NCBI GenBank assembly: GCA_025917655.1
Contig: CP084619.1
Span: 2,523,001 to 2,587,000 of the forward strand
DNA length: 64,000 nucleotides
Reading direction: 5' to 3'
Source of the DNA: Chlorella sorokiniana
Lineage: Eukaryota > Chlorophyta > Trebouxiophyceae > Chlorellales > Chlorellaceae
Made by a program: the position numbers and the translations under genes
Notes under the pieces: model-generated
What the model was told of the DNA's origin: nothing
The model's database searches: none
What the model saw: only the letters and a program-made list of their open reading frames with translations
Part shown: piece by piece, positions 1 to 11,794 of the stretch
How the letters are laid out: the number at the start of each line of letters is the position of its first letter
Numbering within the stretch: position 1 is the first letter of the stretch

Positions 1-199
1 CCATTGTTTGCTCCCCACACTCTGCGCCTGCTGCCCTCCCTTGCCAAGCCGTGCTGCCATGGTCCACGCAGCGCCTGCTGCTTGCCTGGCTCAAGCGCAA
101 GCGCGGCTCACGCCCTGCCATGAGGCGCCGGCCCCACCCCACCCAGCTGGGAACCCGCTCGCTCACATGTCCGCCCTTCCACCCGCCTGTCCCTGCCAG

Positions 200-1397
200 G
201 TATGAACAAGATCAACGAGAAGCAGATCAGCGAGGTGGAGCGCAAGTACGCCATCTACGAGTCCATGATCAACTCCATGACCAAGCAGGAGCGGGAACAG
301 CCCGAGCTGCTGGCCAAGTCGCCCTCTCGCAGGTGGCTGTGGGTGCTGCTGCGGGCACTGTGTGGGGCTGGGGTGAGAGGAGGCCGGATGCTGTGTGGGG
401 GAGGGAGGGGAGGCAGGGTGAGACCACGCATATGCACGGAGCCCTGGCATGTGCGAGAATGTGGGTTGCCGGCTGTGGGGAATGGGTGGAGGGGCAGCCA
501 GGTGGCCGAGTGCTGGATGGAACGGGAAGTGGCATGTGAGGCCGGCAATGCATGGCAGCACATTGTTGATACAGACACACGACCGAGCGGCTGCGCGGCA
601 GCTTCTGCACTGATCGCAAAGCCAGTCGGGTCTGTTGGCACCTTGTTTCTCGCCCAAAAGCTCCCCTCCCGCCTGGGCCCCTCAACTTTGCGCCCGCGCC
701 CGCCCCCACCCCCCCAATCCCACACAAGCACAGGCGCCGCATTGCGCAGGGCAGCGGGCGCAGCGACGAGCAGGTGGCGGAACTGATTGCCATGTTCACC
801 AGCATGCGCATGCAGATGCAGACCATGTCGCGCATGATGGCCCTCAGCGGCGGCGCGCAGGGTGAGGCCCGCCACTCGCCCGCATCCGGCCTCGGCCGCT
901 TTCCTTGAATCATCGGGCTTGGCCCTGCCGGCCTCCCAGCGAGGCCTCGCTGCCTGCATCGAGCCAGTGGGCCTGCCGTGGGACGGCGGCAGCTGGCCAC
1001 GCGCGCCCCTCCGACCCCGCCCTGAACGCACCCTTCCACTGAGCCTCCTGAGCACTGGGCTGAGCTTCCTGCTGCCCTGCGTGCCGCCTCCCTCCCCGCC
1101 CCATCAGGCGTGCCTGGCATGCCCCAGATGAGCGATGAGGAGATGATGGAGGCTGTGATGGGCAGCACGGGTAGGGGCGGTGCACGCCATGCGTGGGCAA
1201 GCTGGCAACGAGCCAGCGTGCATCCGCCATGCTGCCTACCTTGCCATGCAGCCTGCCCGTTCCCGGGGCCCGTCACCAACATGTCTCAACATGATCACTT
1301 GTGCACTGCAGGCCCCCGCAAAGTCGCCGCTGGCAAGGTGCGGCGCAAGCGCAATAGCAAGGCTTTGGCAGAGCTGGTGGCGCTGCAGAAGGCGTGA
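200..1397 (+). CDS. cpSRP54: Chloroplast SRP54 (cpSRP54), C-terminal M-domain exons
   Basis: GTPase subunit of the chloroplast signal recognition particle, which with cpSRP43 carries light-harvesting proteins to the thylakoid and also acts on nascent plastid-encoded proteins. Only the C-terminal M domain lies here; the N and G domains must be left of the window. Four exons read cleanly: 200-332, 734-861, 1108-1170 and 1312-1397, all with GT-AG introns and matching phases, ending in TGA. Exon 200-332 begins GMNKINEKQISEVERK and continues with SMTKQEREQPELL, the Ffh/SRP54 M-domain core. The next exon starts with RRIAQGSGRSDEQVAEL, the RNA-contacting helix region. Methionines cluster in MFTSMRMQMQTMSRMM, the signal-peptide groove. 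The tail is basic (KVRRKRNSK), as in the organellar members. Bases 1-199 look like intron. The plastid assignment rests on resemblance to bacterial Ffh and is an inference. Confidence 0.9.
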
Positions 1398-2079
1398 GGG
1401 TGCAGCCCCCTCCCCCCCAATGCCAGTGGGAGGCCACTGCATCTGCTGTGCAACGATGTAAGAGGAGCCTCAAGGACTCTGGCGTCGACAGCTCCACAGC
1501 TCAAAATCAGCTGCACAGTTTTAAAATCTTGCTCATACGCGTTCAGATCAGTGTCAGAAACCCTTGCTTGAAGCCTTTCTGTACCCTGCACACTGCCACC
1601 GACCTAGGCGGGTGGTCGTGCGGACGTGGCGGCGCATCCCATGGCGCGACATGGCAAGTGCCGCGGCTCACTCCCACTGATCCTTGATTAAAAGGAGCTG
1701 GTGCACTCTGAACAACGTTTTATCCCGTTGCAGCCCGGCATGTTAGCACTGGTAGCCAGTTGCTCGACAGCAGCGACACGCATTGTAGCCAGGCAGGGCC
1801 ACAACCATGTCTTGCCGCCTCCCACAGTAGTCCGGCAACAAGCGGGGTGGCAGAATGGGGAGCGCGAGGTGAGCGGGGACTGAGGGAGCGGTGCTCGCAT
1901 CTTGCCGTCTGCTGTGCCGCCGAAATGCGACGAGCCTGACAATCCTCTACGCTGATTGCAGACGGGGCGGCAACGCATGCCAGTGCCTGCCGCCGCTGCC
2001 GCCGCCGCCGTTGAAGGGGCAGTCGCTAGCGGCGGCAGCCGCGACCAGCAGCACGCGCAGTCGCCCGCGGTTGGAGCAG
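1398..2079. other. Intergenic stretch and unresolved 5' end of the RlmN gene
   Basis: The first ~65 bases are the cpSRP54 3' untranslated region. The rest should hold the promoter, 5' leader and transit-peptide exon of the RlmN gene. A good splice acceptor (gattgcag) ends at 1961, and a methionine/alanine-rich frame starts at 1956, but neither joins in frame with the first conserved RlmN exon. I could not fix the start codon. Confidence 0.4.
1457..1461 (+). terminator. TGTAA polyadenylation signal of cpSRP54
   Basis: TGTAA lies 60 bases after the cpSRP54 stop. In green algae this pentamer is the usual poly(A) signal in place of AATAAA. Confidence 0.6.
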
Positions 2080-5000
2080 GGGGCGCCCTGAGGGGGAGCT
2101 GCGCTTTCCCGACAGCTTCTACGATGGCGAGGGGCGTCTGGCGCTCAAGAACCTGACCCTGCCTCAGCTGGAGGCGTGGTGCGCCTCCATTGGCGAGGAC
2201 GGCCCCAAGCGCGCGCTGCAGCTGTGGCGTTTCATGTACTACGACCGACAGTGGGTGCGCAGCCTGGAGGACGCGGCTGCGGAGCACGTGCAAAACGGTT
2301 TCAGCCGCGCGTTCCTGCTCAAGGCTACGCCGCTGGCTACGCTGGACGCTGGGCTGCGCCTGCAGTCGGTGGCCCGCGCCGCTGACGGCACCCGCAAGAT
2401 GGTGTTTGGGCTGGCCTTTGGCCCCGCGGCGGGAGGGCAGGTGGGATTGGGGGCAGCTGGGGTGGTAGCCGGGCGCAGCTGAGGGCCGTGGCATCTGCAA
2501 ATCTTCCCAGCGCTTAAACAGGCGGTGCCAGCCCTGGGCAGCGGCGCGCCTCCCCCGCCTGCACTTGATGAGTTGCAGCTCACTCCTGCCTTGTGCTCCC
2601 GGCAGGTGGAGACTGTGTTGATCCCGGTGGTGCGGGAGGCGGGGTCCAAGGAGCGAATCACTCTCTGCGTGTCGTCGCAAGTCGGCTGCGGTAGGCGCTG
2701 GCAGCAGCAAGCCTCCCATACCTCAGCTCGCCGTGCACCCCGCTGCATGTGCCATCCTTGTGCTGCTGGCCCCCCACCCAAGCAAGAGATCGCGCCACTC
2801 ACCCACCCCACCACCCACTACTATCCCGCCCGATCCGTGGCGCGCCTTTTGTCACTCCTTGCTTCCTCCCCCTGGACTGCGCAGCCATGAACTGCCAGTT
2901 CTGCTTCACAGGGCGCATGGGCCTGGCCGGTAACCTCACCCCCGGCCAAATTGTGGAGCAGGCGGTGGCGGCACGGCGCCTGCTGTTTGAGGAGGACTGC
3001 GCCGCCGGCGTGGACTTCCACGTCACCCCCATCGCCAACATCGTGTACATGGGCATGGGTGGGCTTCCTCTTTTCTCTGTTTGTTCACAGGCTGACCTGT
3101 TACGTACCAGTGCGTGTGGGTGGGGTGAGGGATGGGTGGGGTTGGAGGGCTGGATAGCAGGGCGACGATGCCTGCGCCCTGCCGTGCCCCACAGCCCATG
3201 CGCCTTTATGCGGGCGCAGGCTCGCCGGCTGCTGCTCCCCTCCTGACCCAAGGTGCTGACTGTGTTGCCTGTGCACCCGCCGCACCGCTGCCGCAGGCGA
3301 GCCGATGCACAACCTGGAGGCTGTGCTGCCGTCCATCGACACGCTTTCGCAACCGCTGGGCATGCACTTCGCAGCCAGCAAGGTCGGTTGGTTGGCTGGC
3401 TGGGGCAGCAGGCTGAGAGGGCAGCGGTAGCGGCTGACAAACTGTGGCCTTGTGTTCATCTGTGGTGGTGTTGCGCCCAGTGCCACGCTTCTGGCGGGTT
3501 GGCTCTGCCGCATGCAGCAAGCCGCCCACGTGCTTGGGCGGCTCTGCGCATCTGCACTAGCCACCTTCCCCCAACCCCTCCCCACCTCCCATGCCCTCCC
3601 ACCTGCCACCTCCTCACCTGCCCACGCCCTGTGGGTCCCGCCTCCCCTCCCCCGCAACCGCGGTTCCATCAGATCACCGTGTCCACCGTGGGCCTGATCC
3701 CCGAGATGCTGCGCTTCTCTGAAGAAAGCCGCGCGGTCATGGCGGTGTCGCTGCACGCCACCACCGATGAGGTCCGCGACTGGATCGTGCCCGTCAACCG
3801 CAAGCACGGCCTGCAGGTGGGGCGCTGGCTCTGTGTGCGTGCGCGCACGGGTGTGGTCTGGCTCTGGCACGTGGTTTTGGGTCACACCTACATTCAACTG
3901 CACAGGTGGCATCCAGACACAGGCACCCCCACACCGTTTGTGGGGTGTTCGTTTGGGGGTGGGCACACACAGAGCAGCTGGAAGCTGGAAGCTGCTCTTC
4001 ATCATGAGCCGCGTGCGCACCTGCGGGCCATGCGTTCACACCTCCCCTGCCCATGCTGCTGCCGCTGCTGCAAGGTCGGTGCCAGGCGCCGCGCTGAGCC
4101 CCCTCGCTGCCCCTGGCGCCCCCTGCTCCTCCTGCTGCTCTCAGGCCTTGGTGGGCGCCATGGAGCGCCTGTTCCCCAAGGACCGAGCGGCGCCGCGGCA
4201 CGGCCACCACGTGCTGATTGAGTACACTATGCTGGAGTGAGTTGCGGAAGTGTGGTTGGTGATTCGAATCCATGATGAAGCATGTGTGGGTGTGGGCGAC
4301 GTGTGCAAGTTTGGAAGTGGGTGGAGACGCTGCTGGCCCTTAACACCACCCGCCTCATCCTGCCGCCATGCAGCGGGGTGAACGACAGCGACGACGATGC
4401 GCTGCGCCTGCTGGATCTCACCAAGAACATCAGGTAGGTGTGTGCGTGTCTTGCGGGGGAGGGGCGCGTGAAACGTGCCGCTGGGGGTGCGGCACAGCAT
4501 GCAGTCGCAGAGGCGCTCGGGGCTGCGGGACCGCCATGCCTTCTGCTTCATTGGTCGCCGCGGCTGGCGTGCGTGCGTCAGGGTTTGCAGCTGTGTTGCA
4601 GGCCGCCAGGTTGACACTCTCTGCTCCGATGCCGCCGCTGCCCGCAGGTGCAAGATCAACCTGATTGTGTTCAACCCGCACGAGGGCACCCCCTTCCGCC
4701 CCTCGCCGCCTGAGCGCGTCAGGGCCTTCCGCTCGCTGCTCATCCAGGTGAGCAGTGCTGGCCGCTGCAGCCACCAGCGAATCCCGTGCGTGCGTCGCCT
4801 GGCATCCTGGTCAAGATGCCGCAGCATGCCGCGTCAGCTGCTAGTGTGCAGCTGCTCTGGCACCATATGCCTGGCCCCTGCAAACGCTTCCTTCTCACTG
4901 CAGGGCGGCCACGTGGCCACCGTGCGCGAGTCAAGGGGACGACTCCATGGCGGCCTGCGGCCAGCTGGGCAGCAAGGAGCTGGCCTTGCGGCCGCCCCCT

Positions 5001-5114
5001 TGCTCTCGCCGCCGGAGCGCCTTCGGGCGCGGTGTCGGTGGATCTCACGGCGTGACGAGGGCGGCAGGAGGGAGCGTCTCCCATCTTCCAGCACCTTGCC
5101 GTGTAATCTTGTAA
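2080..5114 (+). CDS. rlmN: RlmN-type 23S rRNA (adenine-2503-C2)-methyltransferase, organellar
   Basis: Radical-SAM enzyme that methylates C2 of A2503 in 23S rRNA (the bacterial family also modifies some tRNAs); in an alga it probably works in chloroplast or mitochondrion. Exons: ~2080-2440, 2606-2690, 2885-3058, 3297-3382, 3673-3816, 4145-4236, 4374-4433, 4648-4747 and 4904-5114. The N-terminal exon has DSFYDGEGRLALKNLTLPQL. The 4Fe-4S motif CAMNCQFC (CxxxCxxC) is completed across the 2690/2885 junction. Other family marks are MGMGEPMHN, TVSTVGLIPEM, AVSLHAT and LIVFNPHEGTPF. In the last exon homology shifts frame at about 4931: the uninterrupted frame loses the motif AACGQL, which is read one frame over and carries the cysteine that is methylated during catalysis. 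With that frame the stop is TAA at 5112-5114. Identification is firm; the 5' end and the true C-terminus are not. Confidence 0.88.
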
Positions 5115-5141
5115 ACCGCTGGTCGCTCTAAAGAACTTACA
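5102..5141. terminator. Facing polyadenylation signals of RlmN (+) and SDP1 (-)
   Basis: Plus-strand TGTAA lies at 5102-5106 and 5110-5114; minus-strand TGTAA (TTACA on plus) lies at 5137-5141. The two convergent genes therefore seem to end within about 40 bases of each other. The minus-strand signal would give SDP1 a 3' untranslated region of nearly 1.2 kb. Confidence 0.45.
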
Positions 5142-6319
5142 GGCCGGCACGATCGAAACAAGCAGACAAAACGCGATGCAGTCAACGCTGGCATGAAATG
5201 ATCGAGGCGGTGAATGCAGTGGGAGGGGGCAGGTCAGCGCAATGTCGCTAGTCAGGGGTTTGTGCAGCGGGGTGCTGCAGGGCTACGGAAGTACAGGCGC
5301 GAAGGGAGCAAGGTAGGCAAAGGGAGGTGACTACATGACAAAAGGGGCAGAGCAGCAAAGCAGGTGACTGCCGACGGGCTCGTCGGGCAAAAATTGGGCA
5401 GTGGGTGCGCAGCCACTCTCTTGTGCTGCGAATATGCTAGGAACAGAGTGCACAGGCGAGGCGGAAGCGGTATGTGGCTCATGGGGCTGCAGGCAGCCGC
5501 AGCGGCGAGCAGACAGCGACGAAAAACAGAGGGGCGGTAAAAACTGCCCGCCGCCCGCCACAGCGCCGGCTTTTGCGTCGGCAGGGCGGCGGGGATGGAT
5601 GGAAGGAATAGGGCGAAAATGGGTTAGGCCGCTAGCGCAAATCCTAGGGCAAAAGTGTAGAGGGGTGGCCTGGGAGGCTTGCTGCCAGGCCCCCAGCTGC
5701 GGCAGGGAGCGAGGAGAGGGGCCAAAACTGGGCGCCGCCCCGCCCGGTGGGCAGCCGCGCACCGGGGCCAGAGGGGGTGCTGGCTCGAGGAATGGCAGAG
5801 AGGACTCTTGATCAAATAGCACCTAACGGGGTAGGGGGTATGGTCGGGAACCACGATCGAAAGGAAGGTGGTGCCGGCAGGCAGCCGAAGCTCAAGGGAT
5901 TTGGTCAGGGACCACAATCGAAACGGAAGGCGGTGCCGGCAGGCAGCCAAAGCCTTCCGCGACTTCAGGGACGGGACACCGAAAGAATGCGCACAGAGTC
6001 TGGAGGCATTGATGCTTGAAGCGGCCTCACGGTGGTACGAGTACGGTCGAGAATATCCCCAGGGCTACGCTAGCTAGTGGTCAGGGCCAGGGCTGCTGCC
6101 GCCGCCGCCTTGCTGCGCTGACGCCGCACCTGAAAGGCACTGTGCATCTGGCTAAGAGCGCTGAACAGATCCAGGGCCAAAATTGGGACGCTGCTGCAAA
6201 GAATCGCTGTGCCAGCAAGGTGGGACGGGCGCCCGGGGCACACCCGCTGCACCGCTTGCAAGCACGGGCACCGAGCCACGGCTGGCGCCGCTGCACAGCC
6301 GAGCAGCTCCGCTGTGCAC
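5142..6319 (-). other. Gene-free stretch, probable long 3' UTR of the SDP1-like gene
   Basis: I find no conserved coding signal on either strand. The longest minus frame (5331-5822) is proline- and serine-rich with no family I recognise. It could be a further C-terminal exon, since plant SDP1 proteins have long poorly conserved tails, but I see no support. A tandem duplication lies at 5841-5962. Confidence 0.4.
5841..5962. repeat. Imperfect tandem duplication, 61-base unit, two copies
   Basis: Copy 1 is 5841-5901 and copy 2 is 5902-5962. Both start TGGTC(G/A)GG and share the stretch GGTGCCGGCAGGCAGCC apart from one base. They differ at a handful of positions, so the duplication is not brand new. 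Confidence 0.75.
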
Positions 6320-9300
6320 TCAGGGTGCAATGGCATCCAGGCGGTCGGTGCTGTGGTGCTGTCGGGCGCGGGCGAGGAAGGCGGCGCGTGGGCTGCCGCC
6401 GTCGCCGCTGCTCCAAACGTTGGCTGAGGCGTCGGTGCAGTCAAAGGTGGCCGCAGGGAAGAACACCTGCATCATGGCAACCAAGCAAGCAGACGTCAGT
6501 CAGAGAAAAGCGGGGCGCGAGGGCCGCAGCCTGAGCGGGTGAGCTGGTGCGCCCTTGCCATGCGGTCGGTCGCGAGGTGCGCTGGTGGCCATCTCTGCCC
6601 CCGAGCCGCAAGCAGCGGCGGCGGGGAGCTCTCACCCTGCCGGCCCCCGGCGCTCGTTCCTCGGGCAGCGGCAGGTGGTCGTCATCATAGTAGATGCCAT
6701 CGTTGTCATAGCTGCGGGGGGTGGGGTGGGGTGGGGGTTCAGTGGGATGCGCGAAGGGCGGACACGACGCAGCATCAGGCACTTTGTGGGGGGGGGGGGT
6801 CCGGCACTCGCGGGTCTTGGTGCAGCACATGCGGCATTCCTTGACAGAATTCCTTTCGAAGGCAAGCATGCCTCGATGGAATTCCTCGCCAGCCACATCA
6901 GCAAGCAGCCCCCGCCCCTCCCCCACACTCACCCCGCCAGCGAGTCCTGGCTGGCGCTCTTGGTCACGGCGGAGGGGAGGTGCATCCAGGACGGGATGCG
7001 GCTCTTCATGCGCAGCGGGGAGCCGCCGGGGCCGCCCGCCGCCGCCGCCGCGGCGCGCTTGCGTCGCTCCTGACGCTCCCAAGTGGACACCTGCACTTGC
7101 ATCGCCATCATTGTCACAATGCGTGCGTGGGTGCTCCCTTTGGACCCAGGCGTGGCTGCCACTTGGTCAGCAGCAGTGGCCGCCCAGCGCGCACCCGCAG
7201 GGCGGCTGGAGCTCAGCCCACACCTCCCCGCTGCCTTCGCCCCACCTCCCGCCCACCCTCCTCAGCACAGCCACCCACCTGCTGGATGCAAGCGTCCAGG
7301 GTGGCCTCGATGCCGCAGTTGCACTGGATGGCGCTCAGCTTGGCCCAGGTGCACAGCTCCCCCTGGCGCACCGCCCGCAGCAGGTCTGCACGGCGGCGCA
7401 CAGGGCGCGGGGTCAGGCGGGGCTAGCGCGGCTGGAAGGGACGGCCCACAGGCCTCACAGCGCGGTGGTGCAAGGGCCGACCCCAGCAGCCCGGCAGCTG
7501 CTCTCGGCCGCACTGCCGCAGAATGCTGGCAGCTGCCGGGCGCCACCATGCGCAGCGATGCTGCCGGCCCCCTGCCTGCTTGCGCACCCGCGTTGCTGGG
7601 GTTGACCACCGCCTTCCAGAGCTGGAGGAAGGTGTGGGGCAGCACGATGGTCACGTCGCCCTCCCACTGCTGGCTGAACACCCGCAGCCACTTGGAGGGG
7701 GCCCAGGACGGCAGCACCTCCACCAGCTGGCGGCACCTGCGGGCACAGCCAGCGGCAGGCGCTTCGGCTCCGCAAGCAGCTCACGCAGGGAGCGGGAGTG
7801 GCGGTGAGCAGGCGACGCCCCGGAGGGGCGGCGCAGGTTTGCGAGCGGCGCTGCTGGATAGGCCCCACCCCGGCGGCACTCCCCCCGCTGGGGCTTGCCT
7901 GTGCTTGAACTCGCTCTCCGCAACCGCGCCGGCGGTGCCCAGGCGGCGCTTCAGGTTGAGGAAGGGCACGACGTGAGGGTTGGTCTGGCTCACGATGAAG
8001 TGGTTCACGCTGAACATCTCGCTGCGGGGCAAGCAAGGGGGCGAGGGGGTGAGCAGGAGAGGAGCCAACTTGCACCAGGCCCCAGCCGGCAAAGATTGGA
8101 GAGGCAGAGACGGCGTGTGAGGGTTGCATGGCGTGCCGGTATGCGCGTGCCCCAGTGCAGGGAGATGCAGACACCCCCGCCCCCAACCACTGGCGCATGT
8201 ACCCTCAGCCCGCCCCTACCTGAGCCCCGCATGGGCAAGTCTTCTTCCAGGGAGCCGTCCCGCCAGCGCCGCGACCCCTCCCCGCCCCCACCGCCTCGGA
8301 CGAGAAGCGCACGAGCTCGCCGCCCGCAGAGCGCGCCAGCAGCTCCTGCGGCTGGAACAGGCCGGGAAGGCGGAGGAGCAGGCCACCGCCGACCAGACGA
8401 CGACGTGGGGCGCGGTGAGGTAGTTGAGCAGGCGGGGCGGCTCGTTGGTGTCTGCCGCCGTCACTGACACGTTGAGCACGCGGCCTGGGGGGCGGGGGGC
8501 GGGGGAGCACAGGTTGAGTGCCAAGAGCAGGGGAGGGCAGCCAGGACCCAGGTGGGGCCGCATGGGGGGGGCATGTTTGTTTCCCACACTGCGCACGCAT
8601 GGTTCGCCTGCAGGTGAGGCCCCGTTCCTGCGGCGCATGTAAGAGGGGAGCCCACCATGCAATCCCCCTTGCACGGCCCTTCCCTCCAGTGCGCGTCCTG
8701 GTTCTCCCCGCACACCCTGCAGCCCACAGCTGCCAGGGCACCCGCCCTGCCCACCCGTGTGCTGGAACGCCTCCATGAAGGTGAGGTCCCCCAGCATGTG
8801 GCGCAGCCGCTTGGTCAGCACGCTGTGGTCATGCAGCGTGCCCTGCAGGGCCGCAGCGTGGCGGCGGCACAGCGCGCTCTGGAGACATTGCAGCAACTGC
8901 GGCGCTGCCCCCAAGGAGGCAGCTCTAGCACGGTTCAGCCCTGCCAGCGGCCCAGCAGCAGGGGCGGCGGCGCACCTTGGCCAGCAGCTGGCCGATGAAC
9001 TGGGGGGTGTGGAGGAGGAGAAGAAGGAGAGGTCGAAATCGGCGAGGGAGGGGCTGCACAGCATGCCTGCCAGCTCGGCGTCGGTGCGCGTCGCCACCAG
9101 CGCGCACACTGCAAGGGCGGAGGGGGAGGGGGAGGGGGAGGGGATCGACGGAGGAACCATGTGTGCATGTTTACACTTGAAGGGCAGGATCAGTCTAAAC
9201 AACCACACCGAAAGAGTGAGCAGCCGCCAGCTGGCAGCGGCTGCTGCCCCTGGTGCCCAGCGGGCGTGGCTGTGGGCCATCCCTGCAAGCTGCCACACCC

Positions 9301-11035
9301 ACCGATGGAGCCCACGCTGGAGCCAGCAAGCACACGTGGCAGCATGCCATGCTCCAACAGCGCTTTGACGACGCCCAGGTGGAAAGCGCCGAGCGAGCCA
9401 CCGCCGCTGCGCAGCAGGTGCATAGAAAGGTCCGGGAGATTGGCAGACGAGGGGCGTTGAGGCTGCCGTGCATGCGTACGCTATGCCCAATGGCGCCGTC
9501 CAGGGGGCAGTACGCTCCGCAGCGCTGATCCCAGGGGTTCTGGCTCGTGAGCGCCGCAGCAGCGCGGCAGCCCCACCTGAGCACGAGGGCGGTGCGTCCA
9601 AAGGCGTGCCGCGTTTCCTTCAGGAAGGCCGCCTTCTCCTCCAGCGGCAGGTCTGCGGGCGAGCAAGGGGCGGCTGGGGAAGATGTGAAGCAGAAGCACT
9701 TGACGCTGCGTGTTTATGTTCGGGCGGGTAGGCTGCCCAGGGCCTTCCACATGCGCCCACTCACACATACCCCCTCCCGTCTTCCCCCTCCACCCACCCA
9801 CCCACCCGGCGAGTTGGCCACCTCCTCCAGCTGCCCCTTCACCTCCTCGATGTACTCGCGGATGGGCTCCGGGATGACGGGGAAGTGCTCATGCAGCGCG
9901 CTGCGCAGGCAGGGAGGGACGCGGGGCAGGGTGCGAGTCGCAAGGGGAGGCGCTGGTGCGCGCAAGTGACAGAGGCTGTGCCGCGGGTGCTCATGGGCCT
10001 CCATGCGCCTGCAGCTGATACATGCACGCGCGCACACACACGCACCTGTTAGTGATGTTGCCCAGGTTGCGCAGGAGGTCGGCGCGCAGCGCAAACATCT
10101 GGTCGCCCACCACGCCCCCGCCCGCACCTTGCGCAGGTGGGCCACCTTCTCCCTGCACGAATGGGAAGGGAGAGGGAGAAGGAGGGAGGAAAAGCGGGGT
10201 CACGGGCCCAGGCACGAGGCATCATGCGGGCTGCTCGAAAGGAGTGCAGCGGCACTTGTTCCACCGCGCCTGCCGGCGCGCACCTCAGCAGCTTGCGGTC
10301 GTACAGGCGCGTCTCCTGGCTCCAGCGCTGCTGCTGGTCCACGCCCTCCAGCGCATCCAGCTTGGCGGCGTTGATGGACCACTCAAAGTAGGAGCGGCTG
10401 GCCGCCATCTTCCATGCCAGCCGCCGCTTCTGCTGTACCGCCTCGTCCCGCAGGTCTCGTGCCCACCGCGCTGCTCCCGCCGCAGCCGAAGCCGCCAACA
10501 CGCCGGCTGCAGGCGCAGGAGGCGGGGAATGAAGGGGCGGAGGGGAGTCTACAGAGGTGGGGCGGTGCCCTCGCGCACAGCATGGGGGAGCGGTGCCAGC
10601 AGGCGGGTCCATGGCCTTGAAAACAGGTGAGCGATACCGTGTGTCTCAGGGACAGCAATGCTCCAATAAACAATCAACAGGCAGGCCTGCGGTAAGGCTG
10701 AGCTACCAGAGGGGCCAGGGCATACGCGGTCGCTGGCCCTCACCTGCGGCAAGATGCCACCGCCGCACATCAACCGCACTGCCGCCTAAGTGTCGCAGGG
10801 CCCGGCTATGCGGCGCCGCCGCCATATACCCCAGGAAGCGCAGCACAAAGCGGCGCAAGGCTAGGGCTAGGTGCCATGTCGTGCTTGCCCATCGTGCCGA
10901 GGTCCGAAACGGCGCTCCCAGCACCGTGTCAAGCACCGTGAGCAGGAGGCGCAACAGGGACAGGTCCAGCAGCAGCGAAGTAACCGTGACTTGACGGGTG
11001 GGGCCCCCAGGGCACCTCCTCAATGCCGCCTTCAT
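6320..11035 (-). CDS. SDP1: SDP1-like patatin triacylglycerol lipase
   Basis: Triacylglycerol lipase of the SUGAR-DEPENDENT1 family, which starts oil-body breakdown. ATG at 11035. Exons: 11035-10744, 10506-10284, 10152-10046, 9900-9806, 9652-9577, 9406-9303, 9108-8976, 8878-8755, 8484-8220, 8021-7899, 7736-7588, 7385-7279, 7090-6933, 6711-6636, 6466-6320. The first exon holds a hydrophobic stretch ([15 protein letters not shown]). Then comes the DUF3336 region ([33 protein letters not shown]). The patatin domain shows the oxyanion motif [12 protein letters not shown] and nucleophile elbow [38 protein letters not shown] (catalytic DG, Asp of the Ser-Asp dyad) and [16 protein letters not shown] follow, then [10 protein letters not shown] and SRIPSW. 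Homology changes frame at four points (about 10117, 8364, 8260 and 8228), mostly in G/C runs. The intron 7898-7737 has a GC donor (AG|GCAAG). Confidence 0.93.
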
Positions 11036-11368
11036 GGGCTGCCGTGCGCTCAACAACACATGGGAAAAGGTACAGCGGCGTGGCGTAGAGTGACGGACGG
11101 GGCCTCGAGACGCCGCCGCCTCATGCTCCTGGCTGCCGTCGACCCAGCATGGCTTGGCGCGTCAGGCAGGGCACGCAGGCACCTCCTGAACTTGCACCTT
11201 CCGGTGCTAGCTCTGGCCTTAGATCTCTTGCTGGCAAGAGACGTATGATTAAACACCCATTAACTGAAAGAAACCTCTTAGAATTCGGAATCTAACACAG
11301 CGTTCAAAGGGCGGCCAGACTGATGCCGCCGTCCAGCGGGCTGCAGCAGCTGCCGTCAACCAAGGAGC
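11036..11368 (-). other. Spacer between two tandem minus-strand genes
   Basis: It must hold the 3' UTR of the G-patch gene and the promoter of the SDP1-like gene. I see no TGTAA on the minus strand and no coding signal. The part around 11240-11310 is clearly richer in A and T than its surroundings. Confidence 0.4.
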
Positions 11369-11758
11369 CTAACTCCCTTCCTCCTCGCTGTCGCTGCCAA
11401 ACAGCGCTGCACGCTTTCCTCCCGCTGCAGGTTTTCCTCTGACCTTGGCGCCCCCAAAGAAAAGCCGCCGACCGGCTTGAGCTTTGCGCCGCCCGGCCAG
11501 GCTGATGGGCGCAGCGGCAGGCTTGGCGGGGGCGCTGGCTGCTGCGGCGCTGCGGGCAGCGGCAGAGCGCCCGATACCGCTGCAGGCGGCGACGGCGCAG
11601 CACCCGGCGGTAGGGGCGGCAAGGGCGGCGCTGCTGCTGCTGCGGTGCGTGGTGGAGGAGGGAGTGGAGGCGCCGCGCTGGCACCCGCGTTCGGTGCAAA
11701 TGGGTCGTACGCATCTGATGGCGCAGGCGGCGTTGCTGCTGTTGCCCAACCGCCTTGG

Positions 11759-11794
<36 letters not shown>

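Noticed and set aside
1688-2719. A 343-codon minus frame opposite the RlmN start
   Set aside because: Antisense shadow of RlmN exons; Arg/Pro/His-rich with no family.
9121-9142. GGGGGA repeat in the SDP1 gene as a regulatory element
   Set aside because: It is a short simple-sequence run inside an intron; no evidence of function.
8216-9601. A 461-codon minus frame that looks like one long exon
   Set aside because: It strings together SDP1 exons and introns; conserved blocks inside it change frame and are bounded by good splice sites.
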